DNA of 60,000 nt from Bolinopsis microptera (taxonomy: Eukaryota; Ctenophora; Tentaculata; Lobata; Bolinopsidae), in contig NC_087081.1 of assembly GCF_026151205.1 (NCBI RefSeq), positions 1,299,386 to 1,359,385 of the forward strand. Direction: 5' to 3'. Below are positions 1 to 9,306 of the stretch, piece after piece. Each line of letters begins with the position of its first letter. Within the stretch, counting starts at the first letter, position 1. Made by a program: the position numbers and the translations under genes. A model generated the notes under the pieces. The model did no database searches. It was not told the DNA's origin and was given only the letters and a program-made list of their open reading frames with translations.

Positions 1-1089
1 CTTGTCTGCCCGCAGAAGTACTACAACGGAAGTGGGTTTGCTCTGAGACAGGTAGTGACAGCTTCAAGACTCCAGGGGTCTGTTGCATTGATATTTATTA
101 TTTTATGATTTCGTATATACTTTGGGAGTCCTGGCGTGCAGCTAGCAGGAGTTGCATTCTGTGGGCACGGTGAGAAGGCCTCCATCTTTTAGTAAGAGGC
201 CAGAAACCGTTGACCAGAACAGAGAGAGAGAGAGAGAGAGATGGTAAGTTTTTGAAATCGTATTTATCATGTATGACAAAATATTTATCATGTTCATAGA
301 CAATTTATTCTTTACAAATCATCCATGAGTTTGCAGACCAGGGTAATATCACACCACCTATCTTCTTCGCAGCCCGACACAGCACAAGCTTTATCGTTTG
401 AAATGATTCCTTTATCGTTGATTTCTTGGTCAGCTAATCTGTTTGTTATGATAATCAATTTTAGAAAGAATATCAACAGAGGTTAATATACTTTTTTGCT
501 AGAAACAAGAAATTACAAAAGAAATGGTTTTATGCCTCGGCAAAGCTGTTTAAGAAGTTGCATAAATAAACTTACAAGTCATCCCAGTTGGAATGAGCGT
601 TACAGATGGTAGGTTCATAACCCACGGGGCACTCTAAGCTAGGATTAGGTCCTTTGTTGTAAAAGTGGATGTACTTTAGAAGTTTTGGACCATTGCAGGG
701 GTCCTTGATTTGTATACTTTGCGAGCATACTGCTTTTGCCTGAATTTCATTTATAATTACTTACTATTACATTTATGTAAAATCCGGATTGGAGTATTAT
801 TTATTACATTTATATTTGAACTTTATAATTCCCATGCTTAAAGCTATGAGTACTGAAACATCTTATCTACACAAGTTTGGTAGACTCAATTCTATTTATC
901 CGCTAATAATTGTTGTCATGCTTAAACTAAGGACATTGGTTCATGTTGCCAGTTTTTTTTGTTACGGTTAAGAAAAATTTGAAAGGTTTTGGTTTTGTGA
1001 AAGGTTTCCCTCATAGCGTACTTGGTCTTTATTGTCTCCATTGAAGGAGCTGGGCGACCGGTGGTGACGACACACTGCGACACACATCT
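1..1089. other. Upstream intergenic DNA, no gene recognised
   Basis: AT-rich DNA before the tectonin promoter. A short (GA)n run lies at about 221-241 and is followed by ATGGTAAGT, which looks like a splice donor, so a 5' UTR exon is possible but not supported further. No conserved protein is visible in any frame. Confidence 0.5.
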
Positions 1090-1097
1090 TATAAATA
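1090..1097 (+). promoter_or_regulatory. TATA box of the tectonin-repeat gene
   Basis: TATAAATA lies 71 bases before the chosen ATG at 1168. That leaves room for a start of transcription near 1120 and a short leader without an intron. The position and perfect match support a core promoter; the start site itself is inferred. Confidence 0.55.
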
Positions 1098-1167
1098 ACA
1101 TTAACAGCATACGTCCTCGATACTTCGATTATCTAAATTCCTATAACGTTTCAATTTGTTTGCTGCG

Positions 1168-4100
1168 ATGAGGACTGTAATCCTGATTATAACTTTCTCT
1201 ACTCTTTTCATTTTGGTAAATGCAGGGATAACAGCAGCTTGGCAGCAGATTCCAGGAGCACTTACCAAGGTCTCGAAAGGAGAACAAGGAGTGTGGGGTG
1301 TCAATAAACATGACAACATCTACCAGCTTAATACTGATGGAAAGAGCTGGACTCAAATCGCTGGTGGATTGGTGCAAGTTTCATCTGGGGCATCTGTTTG
1401 GGGGGTCAACAGAGGCGATGCAATCTACAAGTACTTGGGAGACAACAAATGGCAACGGATCGGCGGAGCACTGACAAACGTAGATGTGAGCAACAAGGAT
1501 CACGTGTGGGGAGTGAACAGAGGACAGGACATCTTCAAAATGACTGGCTCCTCATGGCAGCATATCGCCGGGAAACTCATCCAAATCAGTGTCGGGGAAT
1601 CTGGGGTGTGGGGAGTGAATTCGGCACACGATATCTACTACCGAGTGGGAACGTACGGTGACGCCGACACTGCTGGAACAGGCTGGACACATGTTTCTGG
1701 AAAACTGCAATGGATTGGCTCAGGAACGGACATTGTTGTTGGCGTAAATTCTGCTAATGACATATTTTACCGCGAGGGAATGACTGCAGATAACCCTACA
1801 GGCACAGGATGGGTAAAGGTACCTGGAAAGTTGATGCAAATCGATGTGAACAGAAACGAAGTAGTTGGAACTAACTCTGGACACTCGATCTACAGATCTC
1901 CAGTCGGACCGAGTAAGGACGAGCCCGATGAATATGTTCAAAAGGTGATAACAGCAGCTTGGCAGCAGATTCCAGGAGCACTTACCAAGATCTCGAAAGG
2001 AGAACAAGGAGTGTGGGGTGTCAATAAACATGACAACATCTACCAGCTTAATACTGATGGAAAGAGCTGGACTCAAATCGCTGGTGGATTGGTGCAAGTT
2101 TCATCTGGGGCATCTGTTTGGGGGGTCAACAGAGGCGATGCAATCTACAAGTACTTGGGAGACAACAAATGGCAACGGATCGGCGGAGCACTGACAAACG
2201 TAGATGTGAGCAACAAGGATCACGTGTGGGGAGTGAACAGAGGACAGGACATCTTCAAAATGACTGGCTCCTCATGGCAGCATATCGCCGGGAAACTCAT
2301 CCAAATCAGTGTCGGGGAATCTGGGGTGTGGGGAGTGAATTCGGCACACGATATCTACTACCGAGTGGGAACGTACGGTGACGCCGACACTGCTGGAACA
2401 GGCTGGACACATGTTTCTGGAAAACTGCAATGGATTGGCTCAGGAACGGACATTGTTGTTGGCGTAAATTCTGCTAATGACATCTTTTACCGCGAGGGAA
2501 TGACTGCAGATAACCCTACAGGCACAGGATGGGTAAAGGTACCTGGAAAGTTGATGCAAATCGATGTGAACAGAAACGAAGTAGTTGGAACTAACTCTGG
2601 ACACTCGATCTACAGATCTCCAGTCGGACCGAGTAAGGACGAGCCCGATGAATATGTTCAAAAGGTGATAACAGCAGCTTGGCAGCAGATTCCAGGAGCA
2701 CTTACCAAGATCTCGAAAGGAGAACAAGGAGTGTGGGGTGTCAATAAACATGACAACATCTACCAGCTTAATACTGATGGAAAGAGCTGGACTCAAATCG
2801 CTGGTGGATTGGTGCAAGTTTCATCTGGGGCATCTGTTTGGGGGGTCAACAGAGGCGATGCAATCTACAAGTACTTGGGAGACAACAAATGGCAACGGAT
2901 CGGCGGAGCACTGACAAACGTAGATGTGAGCAACAAGGATCACGTGTGGGGAGTGAACAGAGGACAGGACATCTTCAAAATGACTGGCTCCTCATGGCAG
3001 CATATCGCCGGGAAACTCATCCAAATCAGTGTCGGGGAATCTGGGGTGTGGGGAGTGAATTCGGCACACGATATCTACTACCGAGTGGGAACGTACGGTG
3101 ACGCCGACACTGCTGGAACAGGCTGGACACATGTTTCTGGAAAACTGCAATGGATTGGCTCAGGAACGGACATTGTTGTTGGCGTAAATTCTGCTAATGA
3201 CATCTTTTACCGCGAGGGAATGACTGCAGATAACCCTACAGGCACAGGATGGGTAAAGGTACCTGGAAAGTTGATGCAAATCGATGTGAACAGAAACGAA
3301 GTAGTTGGAACTAACTCTGGACACTCGATCTACAGATCTCCAGTCGGACCGAGTAAGGACGAGCCCGATGAATATGTTCAAAAGGTGATAACAGCAGCTT
3401 GGCAGCAGATTCCAGGAGCACTTACCAAGATCTCGAAAGGAGAACAAGGAGTGTGGGGTGTCAATAAACATGACAACATCTACCAGCTTAATACTGATGG
3501 AAAGAGCTGGACTCAAATCGCTGGTAGATTGGTGCAAGTTTCATCTGGGGCATCTGTTTGGGGGGTCAACAGACGCGATGCAATCTACAAGTACTTGGGA
3601 GACAACAAATGGCAACGGATCGGCGGAGCACTGACAAACGTAGATGTGAGCAACAAGGATCACGTGTGGGGAGTGAACAGAGGACAGGACATCTTCAAAA
3701 TGACTGGCTCCTCATGGCAGCATATCGCCGGGAAACTCATCCAAATCAGTGTCGGGGAATCTGGGGTGTGGGGAGTGAATTCGGCACACGATATCTACTA
3801 CCGAGTGGGAACGTACGGTGACGCCGACACTGCTGGAACAGGCTGGACACATGTTTCTGGAAAACTGCAATGGATTGGCTCAGGAACGGACATTGTTGTT
3901 GGCGTAAATTCTGCTAATGACATCTTTTACCGCGAGGGAATGACTGCAGATAACCCTACAGGCACAGGATGGGTAAAGGTACCTGGAAAGTTGATGCAAA
4001 TCGATGTGAACAGAAACGAAGTAGTTGGAACTAACTCTGGACACTCGATCTACAGATCTCCAGTCGGACCGAGTAAGGACGAGCCCGATGAATATGTTCA

Positions 4101-6237
4101 AAAGGTGATAACAGCAGCTTGGCAGCAGATTCCAGGAGCACTTACCAAGATCTCGAAAGGAGAACAAGGAGTGTGGGGTGTCAATAAACATGACAACATC
4201 TACCAGCTTAATACTGATGGAAAGAGCTGGACTCAAATCGCTGGTAGATTGGTGCAAGTTTCATCTGGGGCATCTGTTTGGGGGGTCAACAGACGCGATG
4301 CAATCTACAAGTACTTGGGAGACAACAAATGGCAACGGATCGGCGGAGCACTGACAAACGTAGATGTGAGCAACAAGGATCACGTGTGGGGAGTGAACAG
4401 AGGACAGGACATCTTCAAAATGACTGGCTCCTCATGGCAGCATATCGCCGGGAAACTCATCCAAATCAGTGTCGGGGAATCTGGGGTGTGGGGAGTGAAT
4501 TCGGCACACGATATCTACTACCGAGTGGGAACGTACGGTGACGCCGACACTGCTGGAACAGGCTGGACACATGTTTCTGGAAAACTGCAATGGATTGGCT
4601 CAGGAACGGACATTGTTGTTGGCGTAAATTCTGCTAATGACATCTTTTACCGCGAGGGAATGACTGCAGATAACCCTACAGGCACAGGATGGGTAAAGGT
4701 ACCTGGAAAGTTGATGCAAATCGATGTGAACAGAAACGAAGTAGTTGGAACTAACTCTGGACACTCGATCTACAGATCTCCAGTCGGACCGAGTAAGGAC
4801 GAGCCCGATGAATATGTTCAAAAGGTGATAACAGCAGCTTGGCAGCAGATTCCAGGAGCACTTACCAAGATCTCGAAAGGAGAACAAGGAGTGTGGGGTG
4901 TCAATAAACATGACAACATCTACCAGCTTAATACTGATGGAAAGAGCTGGACTCAAATCGCTGGTGGATTGGTGCAAGTTTCATCTGGGGCATCTGTTTG
5001 GGGGGTCAACAGAGGCGATGCAATCTACAAGTACTTGGGAGACAACAAATGGCAACGGATCGGCGGAGCACTGACAAACGTAGATGTGAGCAACAAGGAT
5101 CACGTGTGGGGAGTGAACAGAGGACAGGACATCTTCAAAATGACTGGCTCCTCATGGCAGCATATCGCCGGGAAACTCATCCAAATCAGTGTCGGGGAAT
5201 CTGGGGTGTGGGGAGTGAATTCGGCACACGATATCTACTACCGAGTGGGAACGTACGGTGACGCCGACACTGCTGGAACAGGCTGGACACATGTTTCTGG
5301 AAAACTGCAATGGATTGGCTCAGGAACGGACATTGTTGTTGGCGTAAATTCTGCTAATGACATCTTTTACCGCGAGGGAATGACTGCAGATAACCCTACA
5401 GGCACAGGATGGGTAAAGGTACCTGGAAAGTTGATGCAAATCGATGTGAACAGAAACGAAGTAGTTGGAACTAACTCTGGACACTCGATCTACAGATCTC
5501 CAGTCGGACCGAGTAAGGACGAGCCCGATGAATATGTTCAAAAGGTGATAACAGCAGCTTGGCAGCAGATTCCAGGAGCACTTACCAAGATCTCGAAAGG
5601 AGAACAAGGAGTGTGGGGTGTCAATAAACATGACAACATCTACCAGCTTAATACTGATGGAAAGAGCTGGACTCAAATCGCTGGTAGATTGGTGCAAGTT
5701 TCATCTGGGGCATCTGTTTGGGGGGTCAACAGACGCGATGCAATCTACAAGTACTTGGGAGACAACAAATGGCAACGGATCGGCGGAGCACTGACAAACG
5801 TAGATGTGAGCAACAAGGATCACGTGTGGGGAGTGAACAGAGGACAGGACATCTTCAAAATGACTGGCTCCTCATGGCAGCATATCGCCGGGAAACTCAT
5901 CCAAATCAGTGTCGGGGAATCTGGGGTGTGGGGAGTGAATTCGGCACACGATATCTACTACCGAGTGGGAACGTACGGTGACGCCGACACTGCTGGAACA
6001 GGCTGGACACATGTTTCTGGAAAACTGCAATGGATTGGCTCAGGAACGGACATTGTTGTTGGCGTAAATTCTGCTAATGACATCTTTTACCGCGAGGGAA
6101 TGACTGCAGATAACCCTACAGGCACAGGATGGGTAAAGGTACCTGGAAAGTTGATGCAAATCGATGTGAACAGAAACGAAGTAGTTGGAACTAACTCTAG
6201 ACACTCGATCTACAGATCTCCAGTCGGACAAGCATAA
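1168..6237 (+). CDS. Secreted protein of seven tandem tectonin beta-propellers
   Basis: An intronless ORF of 1689 residues. I start at ATG 1168 because the four upstream in-frame codons have no ATG and this start gives a clean signal peptide (residues 1-20, hydrophobic core after MRTV, small residues before the first repeat). Seven units of 240 residues follow; the last is shortened and ends in PVGQA. Each unit has six blade motifs of the form WGVN/VGVN/VGTN followed by an I-Y/F pair (for example VWGVNRGDAIYK), so one unit should make one six-bladed propeller. An acidic linker around PSKDEPDEY joins the units. Tectonin proteins such as tachylectin-1 and fish-egg lectin bind bacterial LPS or other glycans and usually carry a single propeller; 42 blades in one chain is exceptional. 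A glycan-binding, extracellular role is inferred. Units differ by only a few bases. Confidence 0.9.
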   Translation: MRTVILIITFSTLFILVNAGITAAWQQIPGALTKVSKGEQGVWGVNKHDNIYQLNTDGKSWTQIAGGLVQVSSGASVWGVNRGDAIYKYLGDNKWQRIGGALTNVDVSNKDHVWGVNRGQDIFKMTGSSWQHIAGKLIQISVGESGVWGVNSAHDIYYRVGTYGDADTAGTGWTHVSGKLQWIGSGTDIVVGVNSANDIFYREGMTADNPTGTGWVKVPGKLMQIDVNRNEVVGTNSGHSIYRSPVGPSKDEPDEYVQKVITAAWQQIPGALTKISKGEQGVWGVNKHDNIYQLNTDGKSWTQIAGGLVQVSSGASVWGVNRGDAIYKYLGDNKWQRIGGALTNVDVSNKDHVWGVNRGQDIFKMTGSSWQHIAGKLIQISVGESGVWGVNSAHDIYYRVGTYGDADTAGTGWTHVSGKLQWIGSGTDIVVGVNSANDIFYREGMTADNPTGTGWVKVPGKLMQIDVNRNEVVGTNSGHSIYRSPVGPSKDEPDEYVQKVITAAWQQIPGALTKISKGEQGVWGVNKHDNIYQLNTDGKSWTQIAGGLVQVSSGASVWGVNRGDAIYKYLGDNKWQRIGGALTNVDVSNKDHVWGVNRGQDIFKMTGSSWQHIAGKLIQISVGESGVWGVNSAHDIYYRVGTYGDADTAGTGWTHVSGKLQWIGSGTDIVVGVNSANDIFYREGMTADNPTGTGWVKVPGKLMQIDVNRNEVVGTNSGHSIYRSPVGPSKDEPDEYVQKVITAAWQQIPGALTKISKGEQGVWGVNKHDNIYQLNTDGKSWTQIAGRLVQVSSGASVWGVNRRDAIYKYLGDNKWQRIGGALTNVDVSNKDHVWGVNRGQDIFKMTGSSWQHIAGKLIQISVGESGVWGVNSAHDIYYRVGTYGDADTAGTGWTHVSGKLQWIGSGTDIVVGVNSANDIFYREGMTADNPTGTGWVKVPGKLMQIDVNRNEVVGTNSGHSIYRSPVGPSKDEPDEYVQKVITAAWQQIPGALTKISKGEQGVWGVNKHDNIYQLNTDGKSWTQIAGRLVQVSSGASVWGVNRRDAIYKYLGDNKWQRIGGALTNVDVSNKDHVWGVNRGQDIFKMTGSSWQHIAGKLIQISVGESGVWGVNSAHDIYYRVGTYGDADTAGTGWTHVSGKLQWIGSGTDIVVGVNSANDIFYREGMTADNPTGTGWVKVPGKLMQIDVNRNEVVGTNSGHSIYRSPVGPSKDEPDEYVQKVITAAWQQIPGALTKISKGEQGVWGVNKHDNIYQLNTDGKSWTQIAGGLVQVSSGASVWGVNRGDAIYKYLGDNKWQRIGGALTNVDVSNKDHVWGVNRGQDIFKMTGSSWQHIAGKLIQISVGESGVWGVNSAHDIYYRVGTYGDADTAGTGWTHVSGKLQWIGSGTDIVVGVNSANDIFYREGMTADNPTGTGWVKVPGKLMQIDVNRNEVVGTNSGHSIYRSPVGPSKDEPDEYVQKVITAAWQQIPGALTKISKGEQGVWGVNKHDNIYQLNTDGKSWTQIAGRLVQVSSGASVWGVNRRDAIYKYLGDNKWQRIGGALTNVDVSNKDHVWGVNRGQDIFKMTGSSWQHIAGKLIQISVGESGVWGVNSAHDIYYRVGTYGDADTAGTGWTHVSGKLQWIGSGTDIVVGVNSANDIFYREGMTADNPTGTGWVKVPGKLMQIDVNRNEVVGTNSRHSIYRSPVGQA
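1228..6234 (+). repeat. Seven 720-bp coding tandem repeats
   Basis: Units begin at 1228, 1948, 2668, 3388, 4108, 4828 and 5548; the last is 687 bp. They are nearly identical at DNA level, including silent sites. Unit 1 differs at two positions (a Val/Ile codon near its start, and a silent change in its fifth blade). Units 4, 5 and 7 share two linked Gly-to-Arg changes. The last unit has a private Gly-to-Arg change near its end. Confidence 0.97.
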
Positions 6238-6389
6238 GTTGGCCGTTTGAAGAGCAATTCGCCAAGTAAAGGACTGTAGTTGATTTTATGCTCTTCGTGC
6301 ATGCGTTATCTTGATTATTTGCGAAAAAACAGATTATCTTTGAGATTGTCAAAAAAAAAGTATGTGCTATAATATTTTGTTTCGGGATC

Positions 6390-6506
6390 GGTCACATATT
6401 ACGTAAGCAGAATTTTGGGCACTTCGAACCACTCCCACCCCTTCATAGGCCACTTTACCGAGCGATTGTGTAAAAAGCTTAGTCTTGCGTATTATGTGAA
6501 CTATCC
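6390..6506. mobile_element. Small MITE-like relic in the tectonin 3' UTR
   Basis: The left end GGTCACATATTACGTAAGCA and the right end TTGCGTATTATGTGAACTAT are inverted versions of a motif seen at six or more places in the window (near 9270, 12655, 20860, 26570, 26710 and 30400). The interior is C-rich, as in the other copies. No target duplication is clear. Confidence 0.45.
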
Positions 6507-6616
6507 CTGATCAGTTTGTAGATTTTCTTACCTATTATAATTATTGGGACCAGTATGCTCATTTTACTCTTGGCCTTTAATCTATCTTTTTAAGTAGTTT
6601 ATGCACTATAACATTT

Positions 6617-6622
6617 AATAAA
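6617..6622 (+). terminator. Polyadenylation signal of the tectonin gene
   Basis: AATAAA lies 380 bases after the stop codon and is the first canonical signal downstream. It predicts a 3' UTR of about 0.4 kb that contains the MITE-like relic. Confidence 0.5.
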
Positions 6623-7194
6623 ATGGGTATGATATACAACATTTTTTGGATTTATTCTTTCAGCTAAAAAACGATATCTTGTTAAGGTGCATGTTCAAAG
6701 GTTTATGTGACTATATCATTATAATGTGTTATGAATAATTTTGCATGATACATACTGTCTCTCTTTGTCAATGCATAATTTATACCACGATAAATTCACC
6801 CTACAATGTAGTTGTACCAGCTGTAAAACAGTAAAATTTGCGTTACCATTCAAAGCCATATTACGGCCTGTATCTTCGCCGAATCTCAGCTGTGTAATAA
6901 CAAAGCTTGAAGATCCCAGCTAAAGCCAAAAGTTGGCGGTACCCATCGTTTCTAATTCCAATTTCGGAAAACATGTCAGTAAGGGGGAAGGCGAATAAAA
7001 GGGGACAGCGGGATTTAATGATAATGTAATAATGTTTTAAACTAATTACAACACTACAAATCTATTACATTTATTGAGAATTATGTAATGTAACATGATG
7101 GAAATATTTTAAACGGGCATATCCTGTCCAAACCCAGAATGCACTACATGAAGAATTCGTTGTAACTTTGTTTGAAAAGCATTAATAAACTCAC
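6623..7194. other. Intergenic DNA between convergent genes
   Basis: AT-rich. If the minus-strand lectin gene continues past its last recognised exon (donor-like GTGAGT just below 7195), its terminal exon should lie here, but I cannot identify it. Confidence 0.4.
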
Positions 7195-7734
7195 AATAAC
7201 ACCCTGACCTCCAGCACTGTTATAAGCTGAACAAGAGGACCCCGTGTTTGGGTTAACCAGCACTCCATCCGAGTAAAGACCAACATTCCCGGTAAATACG
7301 TCACAGTAGATAACGACCTGCAAGTTGTATATTTATTATTTTGTGTCACATTTTGGCGAAGTCGGAGGTTGTATTTACAAATAATGACGGCTTTGGTTGC
7401 TTGATAATATACAAAAAAAAACATAATAAAAACAAAATAAAACATAAAGAAAGAAAGAAGGAAGTACCTGTCCAGCACTACACCCTGCAATGGAAACAGC
7501 ATCATCAGCAGCATCACTCATATCACCAACAACCTCCACATCAGGAATATCAATAACAACCGGTTCCTTAGGGCCCCACACCCGTACTTCACATAAAGTC
7601 AGGTAAGTTTTGTCGTTTACAAGTTTCACTGTGTCACCAACTATTCCTTGACCTAATTCCTTACAAATCACTTCGTAGCTGAACTTTAGAGGGTCGTATT
7701 TGATGGTTCCACAGAAAACATCTCCAACATAAAT
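7195..7734 (-). CDS. Partial F-type lectin-like (fucolectin/FTP) exons
   Basis: Two minus-strand exons joined in phase 0. The first (7734-7468, 89 codons) follows a T-rich acceptor ending TTTTTTTAG and ends CAG before GTACTTCC. The second (7317-7195, 41 codons) follows TTGCAG and ends before GTGAGT. The first exon contains a YVGD..CGT segment, a VICKELGQGIVGD stretch and YLTLCEVRVWG. That LTLCEV signature marks the C-terminal half of the F5/8-like fucose-binding fold (eel fucolectin, tachylectin-4). After it come an acidic stretch (about DVEVVGDMSDAADD) and a Cys-containing exon I do not recognise. The N-terminal half of the fold, with the expected His/Arg sugar ligands, is not visible; it would be an upstream exon, possibly lost when the neighbouring TIR element inserted. 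It may belong to the same gene as the Ig exons or be a gene remnant. Confidence 0.55.
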
Positions 7735-7766
7735 CTAAAAAAATGGATGTGTAATTTTAAGATGTA

Positions 7767-9029
7767 CGGGTAAATGCCTCACAGAATGGCTAGCCTCACA
7801 GAATGGCCAAATTTGTAAATGTTTTTGTAACTAATTTTTTATAAAAGACTGGTAGGTTTTGTGGATACCATATGAAACAAAAGTCTTCTGGCAACACTTC
7901 CTGTGGTGAAATCATTAACTAGGACCACATTTTCTGGCATAAATATGACTGTTTATGTAGAAATTTTGAGCACTGAAAAATTTGTTTTCAAATTTTTGAA
8001 CTAAGTTTACATTTTGGTGAGAACTTCTGGCACCAGTATGACAGAAGATGTTCAAAGAATAGTATTCATCAAACAAAACGAACATTGTTCAATATAGGAA
8101 GAAAAAAAATGCTTAAATGGCTACACGCCTCACAAAATGGCCAAAATATGCCTCACAAAATTTGTTTTCAAATTTTTGAACTAAGTTTGCATTTCGGTGA
8201 GAACTTCTGGCACCAGTATGACAGAAGATGTTTAAAGAATAGTATTCATCAAACAAAACGAACATTGTTCAATTTAGGAAGAAACAAAATGTTAAAATGG
8301 CTAAACGCCTCACAAAATGGCCAAAATATGCCTCACAAAATGGCCAAAATTTAAAACTCCTTTTATTCAATGAAACCATAAGTCTAAAGTATTCACAAGC
8401 TATTTATCATACAATAACACCCCAGATGGAGTGTTTTTACAGCCGAATGAAGGTTATAAATCATGAAATCAGGGAATATGAACAACGCCACACAAAATGG
8501 CCATTTTTGGTGTAGGAAATTATGCCCTTTTTATTCAGTTCTAAGAAATTTCACCTATATGGGGGTGTTAACAAGGCATATTAATACCAGCAGCATGCCT
8601 GAAACAAGAGCCAAAGGTTTAAGAAAAATAGAATTTTCTCGTTTTCTTTTTTTTTTGCCATTTTGTCAGGCATTTTTTCTTTTTTGTGAAATAATTTTTC
8701 ACAGCTCAGTTTTTTCGTGAGTTTTAGGTTATTACCCCATTCCTTAATAGGTTTTCTAAGAACGTGTGGTGATAGAAATTTAAAAAGTATCTCCATCAAC
8801 AAAATTATAGAAATTCAGATTTGGCCATTCTGTGAGGCATGTTTTTTTGGAGGAAGATTTTCCGGCTAATTTTTCTCAAAGAAAAAATGGTTATGAGATT
8901 AAATGAACCCCCGGGAAGAAAAATATGAGTGTCAACTTAGCTTCTTATGAGATAAAAACTGGAATAAAGTGTGTTTTGTGACTTTGAGAGACCTTCCTTT
9001 TTTTGGCCATTCTGTGAGGCAAATACCCG
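7767..9029. mobile_element. TIR element rich in CCTCACARAATGGCCA repeats
   Basis: The left end CGGGTAAATGCCTCACAGAA and the right end, read on the other strand as CGGGTATTTGCCTCACAGAA, are inverted repeats. Both are flanked by TA, as expected for Tc1/mariner-like integration. Inside, the end motif recurs many times, and a block of about 180 bp (7976-8155) is repeated in tandem (8156-8335) with few differences. No transposase is seen, so it is non-autonomous. Confidence 0.65.
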
Positions 9030-9171
9030 TATTTTAGAAATTTGATTTACAATCATGTGTCTACTACATACATACTCAAAGTCTTATCCGGTTGATCAGA
9101 TAGTCTTCCATAACAGAACTGATTAAGCTAAAAAACGTTTAATTAAAATGCTTATAGTTTAGAACATTTTT

Positions 9172-9291
9172 ACCCCCCCCCCCCCCCCCCCCCGTAATTA
9201 GTTTTACACATAGCTATTATGGCAAAATTACGCTAGCGTAATCATTCGGAAACCCCCCCCCCCTCAGCTGATTACGTAATATGTGAACGAC
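9172..9291 (+). mobile_element. Truncated poly(C)-containing MITE
   Basis: The right end TGATTACGTAATATGTGAAC matches the family terminus. The interior, from a C21 run (9173-9193) through TTACG..CGTAATC and a second C run, aligns with the inverted copy at 26564-26728. The left terminus is missing. Confidence 0.55.
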
Positions 9292-9306
9292 ACCTTATTA
9301 TGTTCA

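Noticed and set aside
1-51. Possible plus-strand exon end (CPQKYYNGSGFALRQ before GTAGTG)
   Set aside because: Too short, at the window edge, with no family match. Cannot be judged.
1398-6231. Regular 87- and 125-residue ORFs in other frames and on the minus strand of the tectonin array
   Set aside because: They repeat only because the coding units are copied. Their composition is not protein-like, and the tectonin frame explains the DNA.
1168-6237. Bacterial contamination or horizontal transfer as the source of the intronless tectonin gene
   Set aside because: TATA promoter, AATAAA signal, animal-type lectin motifs and flanking spliced genes fit a native animal gene. Lack of introns alone is not evidence of transfer.
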